From an uncultured Flavobacteriales bacterium (lineage in GTDB: Bacteria; Bacteroidota; Bacteroidia; Flavobacteriales_D; Crocinitomicaceae), in assembly GCA_903860985.1 (NCBI GenBank), contig CAIOSO010000020.1, forward strand, positions 1 to 49,889: DNA of 49,889 nt. The letters run 5' to 3'. This document shows, piece by piece, positions 35,168 through 43,201 of the stretch. The position numbers were made by a program, and so were the translations under genes. The notes under the pieces are model-generated. The model was not told where the DNA came from and searched no databases. It worked only from the letters and a program-made list of their open reading frames with translations. The stretch's first letter is position 1. Each line of letters starts with the position of its first letter.

Positions 35168-36580
35168 ATGAAAATAGAACAAATTTATACTGGATGCTTA
35201 GCTCAAGGAGCTTATTATATCGTGAGTGGAAACGAAGCGCTCATTATTGATCCGCTAAGAGAAGTTGAACCTTATTTAGCTCGATTAAATGAAGATGGTG
35301 TGAAGCTAAAATATATTTTCGAGACACATTTTCATGCTGATTTTGTTTCGGGACATCTAGATTTAGGTAAAAAAACCGGTGCTACAATCGTTTATGGTCC
35401 AACAGCGAATCCTGCCTTTGAAGCAATCGTAGCGCAAGACGAGCAAATCTTCGAAATAGGTTCCGTTAAAATCAAAGTATTACATACACCTGGACATACC
35501 ATGGAAAGTTCATGTTACCTGTTGAAGGACGAACACGGAAAAGATGTGGCATTGTTCTCTGGCGACACCTTGTTCTTAGGTGATGTTGGGCGTCCAGATT
35601 TGGCGCAAAAAGCTGCGCATATGACTCAAGAACAGTTGGCTGGACTTCTATACGAGAGTTTAACCAATAAAATCATGCCGTTGGCAGATGATATCACCGT
35701 TTATCCAGCTCATGGAGCGGGGTCAGCATGTGGTAAAAACATGATGAAAGAAACAGTTGATACCTTGGGTAATCAGAAAAAAATGAACTACGCCTTGAAT
35801 CAACCAAACAAAGAAGCATTTATTGAGGCCGTAACTGATGGACTTCTGCCTCCTCCAGCTTATTTTGGATTCAATGTAGCAATGAATAAAGGTGGTTACG
35901 ATCCTTTTGATGAGGTGAAATTACGTTCATTGACGCCACTTGCTCCTGAAGCATTTGAATTGGTGGCTGAATCAACAAGTGCCCTTATTTTGGATACCCG
36001 TTCGGCGGCATCCTTCACTTTAGGATTTGTGCCAAATTCGATTAACATTGGAATAAAAGGTGATTTTGCCCCATGGGTTGGCGCCTTGATTGGAGACGTA
36101 AAACAAGAGATATTATTGGTGACAGATCCAGGAATGGAAGAGGAAGTGATCACGCGATTAAGTCGAGTTGGCTTTGACCACGTTGTTGGTTACCTCGATG
36201 GTGGATTTGACGCTTGGAAGTCATCCGGAAAAGAAGTGGATCAGGTAAAGCGCATTACTCCAGAGACTTTTGCAGAACAGTTTGAGTTGAATAAATCACT
36301 GGTAATCGATGTGCGCAAAGAAGGAGAGTACGCAGCTGAACACGTGTCAGAAGCGTTTAGCAAGCCGCTTGCGTACATTAACGAGTGGACAAAAGACATC
36401 AATCCAAACGAACATTTCTTTTTGCATTGTCAAGGTGGATACCGCAGCATGATTGCAGCAAGTATTTTACAAGCACGTGGATTTAGAAATTTCTCCGAGG
36501 TTGATGGTGGATTTGCTGCCATTTCGAAAACAATAGTACCTACAACAGATTTCATCTGTCAGAGTAAAGTCCTAAAATAA
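35168..36580 (+). CDS. Persulfide dioxygenase-rhodanese fusion (MBL fold)
   Basis: A 470-residue protein. Residues 1-250 are an ETHE1-like metallo-beta-lactamase domain with the iron ligands THFHADF (His54, His56, Asp58), LHTPGHTMESS and FSGDTLF. It should oxidise glutathione or other persulfides to sulfite. Two rhodanese domains follow. The first (about 265-355) lacks a catalytic Cys (EILLVTDPGMEEE at that place) and the second (about 365-465) has Cys421 in HCQGGYRS. It is the first gene of a three-gene operon with a TauE/SafE exporter and a methyltransferase, which fits disposal of sulfite and sulfide. Confidence 0.88.
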   Translation: MKIEQIYTGCLAQGAYYIVSGNEALIIDPLREVEPYLARLNEDGVKLKYIFETHFHADFVSGHLDLGKKTGATIVYGPTANPAFEAIVAQDEQIFEIGSVKIKVLHTPGHTMESSCYLLKDEHGKDVALFSGDTLFLGDVGRPDLAQKAAHMTQEQLAGLLYESLTNKIMPLADDITVYPAHGAGSACGKNMMKETVDTLGNQKKMNYALNQPNKEAFIEAVTDGLLPPPAYFGFNVAMNKGGYDPFDEVKLRSLTPLAPEAFELVAESTSALILDTRSAASFTLGFVPNSINIGIKGDFAPWVGALIGDVKQEILLVTDPGMEEEVITRLSRVGFDHVVGYLDGGFDAWKSSGKEVDQVKRITPETFAEQFELNKSLVIDVRKEGEYAAEHVSEAFSKPLAYINEWTKDINPNEHFFLHCQGGYRSMIAASILQARGFRNFSEVDGGFAAISKTIVPTTDFICQSKVLK

Positions 36581-37390
36581 GTGGAGCTTTTTGGATATGT
36601 TGCAGCGGTTTTAATTGGACTTATTCTGGGCCTAATAGGCGGTGGAGGTTCCATTCTAACTGTTCCTGTTCTTGTTTATTTGTTTCACATTCAACCAGAA
36701 CTAGGAACAGCGTATTCGCTTTTTATCGTGGGAACAACGAGTTTAATAGGTGTCCTGCCTAAATGGCAACAGAAGGAAGTTGATTTACGAGCAGCGTTGC
36801 TTTTTGGATTTCCATCCATGCTGACTGTATTCAGTACACGCAAGTGGATTTTACCAACAATTCCTGATTTGATTTTTTCATCAGAACACCTTGTTTTGAC
36901 CAAATCGAATGCGATGTTGGTGTTGTTTTCGGTACTTATGTTATTTGCGGCATTCAAAATGTTAAGAGGTCAAACATCAGAACATGAACAAGTTCAAAAC
37001 GCGTTTGAATGGAATAATTATCCACTCATGTTTCAAGGAGCCATCGTTGGTATCCTAACCGGACTCGTCGGAGTAGGAGGTGGATTTTTGATCGTTCCTG
37101 CTTTGGTCATGTTTAGCAAATTATCCATGAGAATGGCCGTTGGAACATCGCTTCTCATTATCGCGGTAAATTCGTTGGTTGGATTTACAGGAGATGTTTG
37201 GACACAAGGTTCGCTGATGGATTGGAAATTTTTAGGGTTACTCACCTTGCTAGCGGTGATCGGTATTTTGGTCGGCGGAAAACTTGCCAAAAAAATGGAA
37301 ACAAACGTTCTTCGAAAGGGATTTGCATGGTTTGTCCTACTGATGGGTGCCTTTATTTTCGTGAAAGAAATATCTTCATTATTAAACTAA
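36581..37390 (+). CDS. TauE/SafE family sulfite exporter
   Basis: A 269-residue membrane protein with about eight helices and the family's duplicated Gly-rich segment: LILGLIGGGGSILTVPVLVYL near the start, and GILTGLVGVGGGFLIVPALVMF in the second half. It starts with GTG directly after the stop codon of the dioxygenase-rhodanese gene (no gap), so translation is coupled. Given the neighbour, exported sulfite is the most likely substrate. An alternative is sulfide or thiosulfate transport. Confidence 0.87.
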   Translation: MELFGYVAAVLIGLILGLIGGGGSILTVPVLVYLFHIQPELGTAYSLFIVGTTSLIGVLPKWQQKEVDLRAALLFGFPSMLTVFSTRKWILPTIPDLIFSSEHLVLTKSNAMLVLFSVLMLFAAFKMLRGQTSEHEQVQNAFEWNNYPLMFQGAIVGILTGLVGVGGGFLIVPALVMFSKLSMRMAVGTSLLIIAVNSLVGFTGDVWTQGSLMDWKFLGLLTLLAVIGILVGGKLAKKMETNVLRKGFAWFVLLMGAFIFVKEISSLLN

Positions 37391-37395
37391 TTAAC

Positions 37396-37989
37396 ATGCA
37401 AGCAGAATTTTGGAATGAACGGTATAAAGAAAAAGTGTTTGCATACGGATTGCAAGCAAATGATTTCCTACAAGAACAAAGCTTTCCTGAAGGATCAAAA
37501 ATTCTCTGTTTGGCAGAAGGAGAAGGCAGAAATGGTGTGTTTCTAGCAGAACAAGGTCATGATGTCACCTGTGTGGACTATTCCGAAGAAGGAATTAAAA
37601 AAATGAGTCAATTAGCAGAAATGAAAGGTGTGCAAATTCATACAGTTTGTGCGGATTTGAATGAATTTGAGTTCAACGAAAATACATGGGACGGAATCGT
37701 TATCATTTTTGGACACCTTCCAACCGCTTTACGTGAAAAAGTACATGGTCAATTTTACAAGGCACTAAAACCTGGAGGTAAATTGGTGTTGGAAGCATAT
37801 CATAAAACGCAGTTGAATTATAAAACGGGTGGACCAATGACTGAAACGATGTTGTATTCCGATGAGGAATTACGTACTGATTTCCATGAGTTTAAACACC
37901 TTGAAATAAACCAATTAGAAAGAGAAGTCCACGAAGGTGAGTTCCACTTTGGAAATGCCGCTGTTATTCAAGTGATTGCAGAAAAGTAG
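37396..37989 (+). CDS. Class I SAM-dependent methyltransferase (TehB/thiol methyltransferase-like)
   Basis: A 197-residue enzyme opening with FWNERYKEKVFAYG, then SAM motif I as LCLAEGEGRNGVFLAEQGHDVTCVDYS (about 36-62; the first Gly of the usual GxGxG is altered to AEGEG). Motif II is WDGIVIIFGHLP and the post-motif KPGGKLVLEAYHK. This resembles small TehB-like enzymes and thiol methyltransferases. It lies 5 nt after the TauE gene in the sulfur operon, so a sulfur or chalcogen acceptor is possible. That is inference. The longer reading starting inside the TauE gene is an artefact. Confidence 0.8.
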   Translation: MQAEFWNERYKEKVFAYGLQANDFLQEQSFPEGSKILCLAEGEGRNGVFLAEQGHDVTCVDYSEEGIKKMSQLAEMKGVQIHTVCADLNEFEFNENTWDGIVIIFGHLPTALREKVHGQFYKALKPGGKLVLEAYHKTQLNYKTGGPMTETMLYSDEELRTDFHEFKHLEINQLEREVHEGEFHFGNAAVIQVIAEK

Positions 37990-37994
37990 GTTTG

Positions 37995-38050
<56 letters not shown>

Positions 38051-38092
38051 TTTTCAATGAACTTTATTAAGTTTGTGTTGTACTTGAAGTTC

Positions 38093-38545
38093 ATGAAGCA
38101 TTTTTCCATTTCTATTGCATTGCTGTTATCGTTTTTTTGGACGAGTCAATCGTTGCATGGACAAGATAACTGTACCTTTCAAACGCACATTCGAAAAGGC
38201 AGTAATTACGTCTTTTCTACCTATTTGGCAGGAGATTACAAAACGCCATTGGAGGGAAAATGCGAATCCTTTATTCAAGGTCAACTCTACGAGAGACGTG
38301 AATTTCTTCACGGACATTTGATCTCCGAAGAGGCAAATTTTCAAGATGGAAAACCACGCATCATTCTGAAAACATATGCTGATCGTCCAGATGGAATACT
38401 TGCAGAACTTCGCTCTTATTGGGGAAATGGTCAGCCAGCCATGTATTGCTTATATTACTTGGATGAATCTGGTCGTCGATGCATGAAACAAACGGATTAT
38501 CATTTGAATGGTAAAAAACGATTTGTTCAATCGTTTAGACATTAG
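38093..38545 (+). CDS. Small secreted protein, MORN-like
   Basis: A 150-residue protein from the ATG at 38093, which gives a clean signal peptide (MKHFSISIALLLSFFW..., cleavage near LHGQ). An in-frame ATG at 38057 would add 12 hydrophobic residues. The mature part has weak MORN/YwqK-like units (GQLYERREFLHGHLISEEANFQDGKP, YHLNGKKRFVQSF). The function is unknown. It follows the hexamer microsatellite and copy B of the palindromic repeat, which occupy its upstream region. No standard -7 motif was found there. Confidence 0.6.
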   Translation: MKHFSISIALLLSFFWTSQSLHGQDNCTFQTHIRKGSNYVFSTYLAGDYKTPLEGKCESFIQGQLYERREFLHGHLISEEANFQDGKPRIILKTYADRPDGILAELRSYWGNGQPAMYCLYYLDESGRRCMKQTDYHLNGKKRFVQSFRH

Positions 38546-38552
38546 TATTTCA

Positions 38553-38560
38553 TACATTTG
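38553..38560 (+). promoter_or_regulatory. -7 promoter element before T9SS type A cargo gene
   Basis: TACATTTG, an exact TAnnTTTG match, lies 22 nt before the ATG at 38583 and only 7 nt after the preceding stop codon. Confidence 0.5.
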
Positions 38561-38582
38561 CAAATCATTAATCAATCAACAC

Positions 38583-39719
38583 ATGAAAAAAAATCTACTT
38601 AAATCACTTTTTTTGGGATTGAGCATCTTGTTCTTTTCTCAATTGACCTTTGCACAATTAAGCATCACTCCGGCGAGTGGGCCAAATGTATGTGACGGAA
38701 CTGCAGCGTTGAGCAACCCGTCTTCAGTTATTCAATCATCCATCACTTGGTATGGAATGGGCGCCGTCATCGCTACCAATACCTATCAAATTGGAAATTT
38801 GTGTCCAGGGAATTACGGTGTATACTATAATCAAAGTAATCCAGCAGGTGGAATAGATTCTATGACTGCAACTTTCATCATTTTAGGTGGTGGACCGAAT
38901 CCATGTGCGAATTTCAATGTGACTTTAACTACAACTCCTTGTTCAACAGTGAGTTCAAATGATGGTTCTATTTCACCGAATGTGACAGGTGGAACTGCTC
39001 CTTACGCCTATTTGTGGAGCCAAGGATCTGTTACACAGAATATTATCAACCTCATTCCAGGATTCACGTATTGTGTAAATGTCGTTGATGCGAATGGTTG
39101 CCAAATGAATGTATGTGATTCTATGACCGTTTCTGGAGCAAATACGGGAGACACCTTAGTCGTTAACAATGCAAATTGTGGTCCAGCAGCTGTTGGGAAT
39201 TTTGTTCAGCAATACGAAGATTGTAATTTTTACTTTAACGCATGTACGGGAGCTAGTATGACCTCGTCAACGATGATTGGAAATGATACTTTACAAACAG
39301 TTTGGACATTTGTGGATTCAATGAACTTCACTATGGCAACCTACACTGTCTATTACTACATTCCCAATGGAATGGCTAATGGATGTGTGAACTTGCAGTT
39401 TATTCTGTATTGTCCAATTAAATCAAGCAATTTCAAAACAATTGTGGTGAACGATATGGCACAGTTAAGTGGAGTAAAGGAAATCGTTAAAAATCCATTT
39501 AGTGTGATCAATCCAATCGGGAATGAGTTAAGCGTTCACTTTGATGAGGTGACTTCGGGAACGATGCGTTTGTACAACATGAATGGACAAGTGGTGAAAA
39601 CACAATCCCTATCTTCTGTTCAACAAGCAACAATCGCTACCACGAATGTACCAGCTGGAACGTACTTCTTCCAATTAGAAGTTGGTTCGACGGTTTATAC
39701 GCAGAAAGTAATCAAATAA
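38583..39719 (+). CDS. T9SS type A cargo protein with SprB-like repeat
   Basis: A 378-residue secreted protein. It has a signal peptide (1-24, LTFAQ), an N-terminal Cys-containing region, then one SprB-like unit (TTTPCSTVSSNDGSISPNVTGGTAPYAYLWSQGS...VVDANGC). A Cys-rich middle follows, and a C-terminal T9SS type A domain (about 310-378) with GNELSVHFDEVTSGTMRLYNMNGQVVKTQ...NVPAGTYFFQLEVGSTVYTQKVIK. The start is the ATG at 38583, 22 nt after a -7 element. The role on the surface is unknown. It has its own terminator. Confidence 0.87.
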   Translation: MKKNLLKSLFLGLSILFFSQLTFAQLSITPASGPNVCDGTAALSNPSSVIQSSITWYGMGAVIATNTYQIGNLCPGNYGVYYNQSNPAGGIDSMTATFIILGGGPNPCANFNVTLTTTPCSTVSSNDGSISPNVTGGTAPYAYLWSQGSVTQNIINLIPGFTYCVNVVDANGCQMNVCDSMTVSGANTGDTLVVNNANCGPAAVGNFVQQYEDCNFYFNACTGASMTSSTMIGNDTLQTVWTFVDSMNFTMATYTVYYYIPNGMANGCVNLQFILYCPIKSSNFKTIVVNDMAQLSGVKEIVKNPFSVINPIGNELSVHFDEVTSGTMRLYNMNGQVVKTQSLSSVQQATIATTNVPAGTYFFQLEVGSTVYTQKVIK

Positions 39720-39739
39720 GAATCAATCGAATAGATTTA

Positions 39740-39772
39740 ATGCCCTGGCGAGTTCGTCAGGGCATTTTTTTT
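39740..39772 (+). terminator. Intrinsic terminator after T9SS type A cargo gene
   Basis: ATGCCCTG pairs with CAGGGCAT around a GC-containing loop that can extend the stem, followed by eight T. Confidence 0.88.
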
Positions 39773-39823
39773 GGAATACTATTCTGTGTTGTTAAATGAA
39801 TGTTTATCCTCATAGAATTATGC

Positions 39824-39831
39824 TACTTTTG
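39824..39831 (+). promoter_or_regulatory. -7 promoter element before His/Cys-rich small protein
   Basis: TACTTTTG, an exact TAnnTTTG match, ends 4 nt before a GTG start at 39836. It lies inside the longer reading from 39800, so the GTG start is favoured. Confidence 0.5.
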
Positions 39832-39835
39832 TTCA

Positions 39836-40138
39836 GTGAAGAATAAAATTATTTCCAGTTTATTATTGTTTACCTTTTTCGTGCTGCTTACGCCACGGGA
39901 CTGGTGGCATGACTGCCATCATAAACAATTCTCCACGACTTCACTGAATGAAAGACATTTCGATGATGGTTCCTGTGACATTTGTGACATCGACCTGGGA
40001 TTTTTCACGGTTCAATCGATTCTTTTTTTTCGTTCGGATAAACCGACACTTCCAACAGTAGTTTCTGCTGGACTTTTGGATAAAGAGAACACTCCTTATC
40101 TGTCTTTTTCACTTCGAGGACCACCGCAAAACGCTTAA
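39836..40138 (+). CDS. Small exported His/Cys-rich protein, probable metal binder
   Basis: A 100-residue protein from the GTG at 39836 (a longer form from ATG 39800 adds 12 residues and precedes the promoter element). A hydrophobic signal (MKNKIISSLLLFTFFVLL) is followed by DWWHDCHHKQF and then DDGSCDICDIDLGF. This is the arrangement of short periplasmic metal-binding proteins encoded before TonB receptors in Bacteroidota. The HxCHH and CxxC groups could bind copper, zinc or a similar ion. It precedes a TonB receptor gene by 201 nt of structured leader. The role in metal handling is inferred. Confidence 0.6.
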   Translation: MKNKIISSLLLFTFFVLLTPRDWWHDCHHKQFSTTSLNERHFDDGSCDICDIDLGFFTVQSILFFRSDKPTLPTVVSAGLLDKENTPYLSFSLRGPPQNA

Positions 40139-40142
40139 TATT

Positions 40143-40249
40143 GATGGATGCACCTTTGACAAAAGTCAATAGGTGAAGATTCATTTGCATGGACGCTGCG
40201 TTTCCGCTTGTTGGTGCGTATGATGTCCCATGGATGAACAGCATCCATC
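40143..40249 (+). promoter_or_regulatory. Structured leader with competing helices before TonB receptor
   Basis: GATGGATGC (40143-40151) can pair with GCATCCATC (40241-40249) as a 9-bp closing helix. Inside it, CACCTTTGAC (40151-40160) pairs with GTCAATAGGTG (40165-40175) with one bulge and an AAAA loop. ATGGATG (40230-40236) competes for the same 3' strand (CATCCAT, 40242-40248). Mutually exclusive helices are typical of switches or attenuators. I recognise no known riboswitch core. Confidence 0.4.
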
Positions 40250-40339
40250 CTTTAGCCTAAAATGTATTTTTCGTGTTCGTTAAGACGCGAGAAACCATTC
40301 GCAGGAAGTATTTATGAAGTGTCTAGAAGTAAATCACAT

Positions 40340-42622
40340 ATGAAATTTATTGCATTACTCGTAGCCTTTGTTGCTTTGTCGACAAACGCACAAAAAGAAT
40401 TATCAGGTATTGTTAAAAATAAACGAACAAACCTTCCGATTGCCAATGCGCGCATTCACATAGAAGAAACAGGGGAGACGTCTATTTCGGATGAAACAGG
40501 ATTCTTCATGTTTATTGGAAATTATCCGGAAAGCATCCATTTGCATGTTTCGGCCATCGAATTTGAATCAAAAGTTTTGTTTTTAACACAATCTGCACAA
40601 GCACTTGGACGACAGTATCTAGTGGGGAGTAAAATTGAAATCTATATGGCGGAAAGGCATTTAGACCTTGAAGAAATTACCGTGTCAACCGGAATCAATG
40701 TTCAAAAAAATAAGAGTCCATTTCTGATTGAAACCCGAAAATTGTCCGATTTGAATGGGATTTCCACCCTCAACATGGGAGAAGCGTTAGCCCAGATTCC
40801 GGGAGTTTACCAATCGAGTTTGGGAAATGGCATTTCGAAACCGGTTATTCGAGGATTACAAGGAATTCGCGTGGTCAGTTTATTGAATGGCATGCGTATG
40901 GAAGGTCAGCAATGGGGTGGAGATCATGGAATGGGAATTTCGGAAGTTGGAATTGGTTCAGTCGAAGTGATCAAAGGTCCTGCATCTTTGTTGTATGGTG
41001 CGGACGCCTTGGGTGGTGTGTTGTATTATTCAGACGAATCGTATGCTGCTGTGAATTCTCAATCTGTAAAGGTTCAGTCCATTTATCACAGCAATACAAA
41101 CGGAGGAACGCTGCGAATGCTTTACAAGCAATCGAATCAGAAATTTCGGTTTTTAATCGGTGGTAGCTATGCGAATCATGCCGATTTTCAGTTGCCAAAC
41201 CACAAATTCGCTCAGAATTCGCGTTTCAACGAATCGGTTTTAAAGACAGCACTTTCATGGAACGGAAAAAACAAGGTGCATCACCTGCGTTATTCGTTTA
41301 ATCACGTAAACAGTGGGTTGCCGGGAGATACGCACGACTCCATTCCCAATCCACTTGAATTTCAATCAGAAGTTCAACGTCGAAAACAAACGATTCCAGC
41401 TCAATTTTTTGATAATCATTATTTATCCTTTGAGAACAAATGGTTTTTAGATAGAAATGAAGTTTCCGTGTTGCTTGGACAAACCATGAATCAATTAACT
41501 GAATATGACGAGGAGGCAACGATTCCAGGGATTCAAATGCGTTTGTGGAATTCATTGTACACGGCTAAATGGACGCATACCTTTAATCAAAAGCTAAAAG
41601 TGGTGAACGGAATGCAAGGAATGTTTCAAAATAACGTGAATGGGCCTGACGCTACCGAACGCTTATTGCCAAATTCACTTTCTTTCGATAATGGACTTTT
41701 CTCGATGTGGATGTATTCCATGGATCGCTGGAATTTTCAAGCAGGATTAAGGTATAACTTGAGATATATCAAGACGTTGGAGGAATTCAAAGGGAAACAA
41801 GCGATTTCAACATTTTATGGAAGTCCAAATGCGTCCATCGGCGCCGTTTATTCCACAGACAAGTTTACCTTTCGAACGAATGTTTCAACGGGATATCGAG
41901 CACCACATCCATCGGAATTGTTAGCAAACGGCTTTCATCACGGTGCTTTACGCTACGAAATTGGAGATGAACAACTGCGTCCGGAACGAGCAAGTCAGTT
42001 GGACTTAAGCTTCGAAGTAAAAAGAGATCACTTGGTCTTGATTGTGAATCCATTTTTGAATAATATCCAACAGTTTATTTACCTGCAACCGATTGATTCA
42101 ATGGTGGATAATTTACCCGTGTTTGCATACAAGCAACTGAATAAAGTACTTTTTTATGGAAGCGATTTCGGAGTGCATTACCATCCTCATTTTGCACATG
42201 ATTTACACCTAGAAGCAACGTATTCCTATTTAAACGTGCTGACTTCAACAGATAGTAGTGTGTCGATGATTCCACCGGGTCGCTTCATGATGAGTCTTCG
42301 CTACCAATTGGATCTTGGGAAAAAAATACAAATCAAGGATCTACTTGTTCAATATACGTATATGAACAAGCAAAACAAGCTTGCATTTAATGAGACAGCG
42401 AGTCCGTCGTATCAGTTGCTCGACGCTTCTGTACAATTAAAATGGAATGGAAAAACGGCCATGGATGTACAATTTGGTTGTAGAAATATCCTAAATACGA
42501 GCTACATCGATCACCTGTCTAGACTTAAAAACATTTCCATGGCAAGTCCAGGAAGAAATATCTATATCAGTATCAATTTTAACATCAGTCAGCAACTAAA
42601 AAAGAAAAAGGACGAAAATTAA
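40340..42622 (+). CDS. TonB-dependent outer membrane receptor
   Basis: A 760-residue receptor. It has a signal peptide (1-18, STNAQ) and a carboxypeptidase-regulatory-like domain (about 20-105, LSGIVKNKRTNLPIANARIHIEETGETSISDETGFF). The plug (about 125-235) carries LNMGEALAQIPGVYQSSLGNGISKPVIRGLQGIRV, GMRMEGQQWGGDHGMGISEVGIGSVEVIKGPASLLYGADALGG. A 22-strand-type barrel follows to the C-terminal strand NIYISINFNISQ. The WGGDHG plug loop recalls metal-type receptors, in line with the preceding His/Cys-rich protein. ATG 40340 is chosen because it gives the signal peptide. The substrate is unproven. Confidence 0.87.
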   Translation: MKFIALLVAFVALSTNAQKELSGIVKNKRTNLPIANARIHIEETGETSISDETGFFMFIGNYPESIHLHVSAIEFESKVLFLTQSAQALGRQYLVGSKIEIYMAERHLDLEEITVSTGINVQKNKSPFLIETRKLSDLNGISTLNMGEALAQIPGVYQSSLGNGISKPVIRGLQGIRVVSLLNGMRMEGQQWGGDHGMGISEVGIGSVEVIKGPASLLYGADALGGVLYYSDESYAAVNSQSVKVQSIYHSNTNGGTLRMLYKQSNQKFRFLIGGSYANHADFQLPNHKFAQNSRFNESVLKTALSWNGKNKVHHLRYSFNHVNSGLPGDTHDSIPNPLEFQSEVQRRKQTIPAQFFDNHYLSFENKWFLDRNEVSVLLGQTMNQLTEYDEEATIPGIQMRLWNSLYTAKWTHTFNQKLKVVNGMQGMFQNNVNGPDATERLLPNSLSFDNGLFSMWMYSMDRWNFQAGLRYNLRYIKTLEEFKGKQAISTFYGSPNASIGAVYSTDKFTFRTNVSTGYRAPHPSELLANGFHHGALRYEIGDEQLRPERASQLDLSFEVKRDHLVLIVNPFLNNIQQFIYLQPIDSMVDNLPVFAYKQLNKVLFYGSDFGVHYHPHFAHDLHLEATYSYLNVLTSTDSSVSMIPPGRFMMSLRYQLDLGKKIQIKDLLVQYTYMNKQNKLAFNETASPSYQLLDASVQLKWNGKTAMDVQFGCRNILNTSYIDHLSRLKNISMASPGRNIYISINFNISQQLKKKKDEN

Positions 42623-42640
42623 GCCTGTTGAATGTCCGCC

Positions 42641-43201
42641 TTAAGAAATCTCAATGCCGAAAGGAATGAGGAGTCCAGCTAATCCTTCTTGACTGAATTT
42701 GGCGCCCTTCATTCGGTTGTTCGATGGATCAATGATGAATCCTTGCGCTGCTGTAAAATTCGCTTTTTCTAGGTTGCTCATTTGAAAAACAGAACCGTTG
42801 AGCTGACATCCTTCAAAAGAGACACCTTCTAGTCCAGCTTCCGTGAAATCAACTTCTGTTAACCGGCAATTCGAAAATTTTGTTCCTTTCAATGGACATT
42901 GGTAAAAGAAGGAATAATCCAATGTGCAGGATTCAAACGTGCATTTTAGTCCATAGGGATTGCAGTCCTCAAAATGAATTCCCATGAGCTTACAGTCACG
43001 GAAATAGGCATCGCGAAAGGATGTTTTTTTACTACGGATGGAACTCAGGTCACAACTAATGAATTCGCAATCAACAAAAGTGAAATTCGATAAGTCAGCA
43101 CCATTTAGTTGGCACGATTGGAAGACACAGTTTTCGTATTCCGCTGTGGATATTTGCTCAATCGTTAATCCTTCGAAGGTTTGATCGGTAATGTAGTCCA
43201 T
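42641..43201 (-). CDS. Pentapeptide repeat protein (Qnr/McbG-like)
   Basis: A 186-residue right-handed quadrilateral beta-helix protein. Repeats of A(D/N)LxX or xxFxxC type run throughout (CQLNGADLSNFTFVDCEFISCDL..., LTEVDFTEAGLEGVSFEGCQLNGSVF). The C-terminal FIIDPSNNRMKGAKFSQEGLAGLL tail is shared with the Qnr/McbG group, some of which protect DNA gyrase. Whether this one does is unknown. The start overlaps the stop of the DUF4886 gene by one base (TAATG), so the two are translationally coupled. Confidence 0.85.
   Translation of the reverse strand: MDYITDQTFEGLTIEQISTAEYENCVFQSCQLNGADLSNFTFVDCEFISCDLSSIRSKKTSFRDAYFRDCKLMGIHFEDCNPYGLKCTFESCTLDYSFFYQCPLKGTKFSNCRLTEVDFTEAGLEGVSFEGCQLNGSVFQMSNLEKANFTAAQGFIIDPSNNRMKGAKFSQEGLAGLLIPFGIEIS

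Noticed and set aside
37198-37395. N-terminal extension of the sulfur-operon methyltransferase
   Set aside because: The extension overlaps the TauE gene in another frame; the methyltransferase homology starts at the ATG at 37396.
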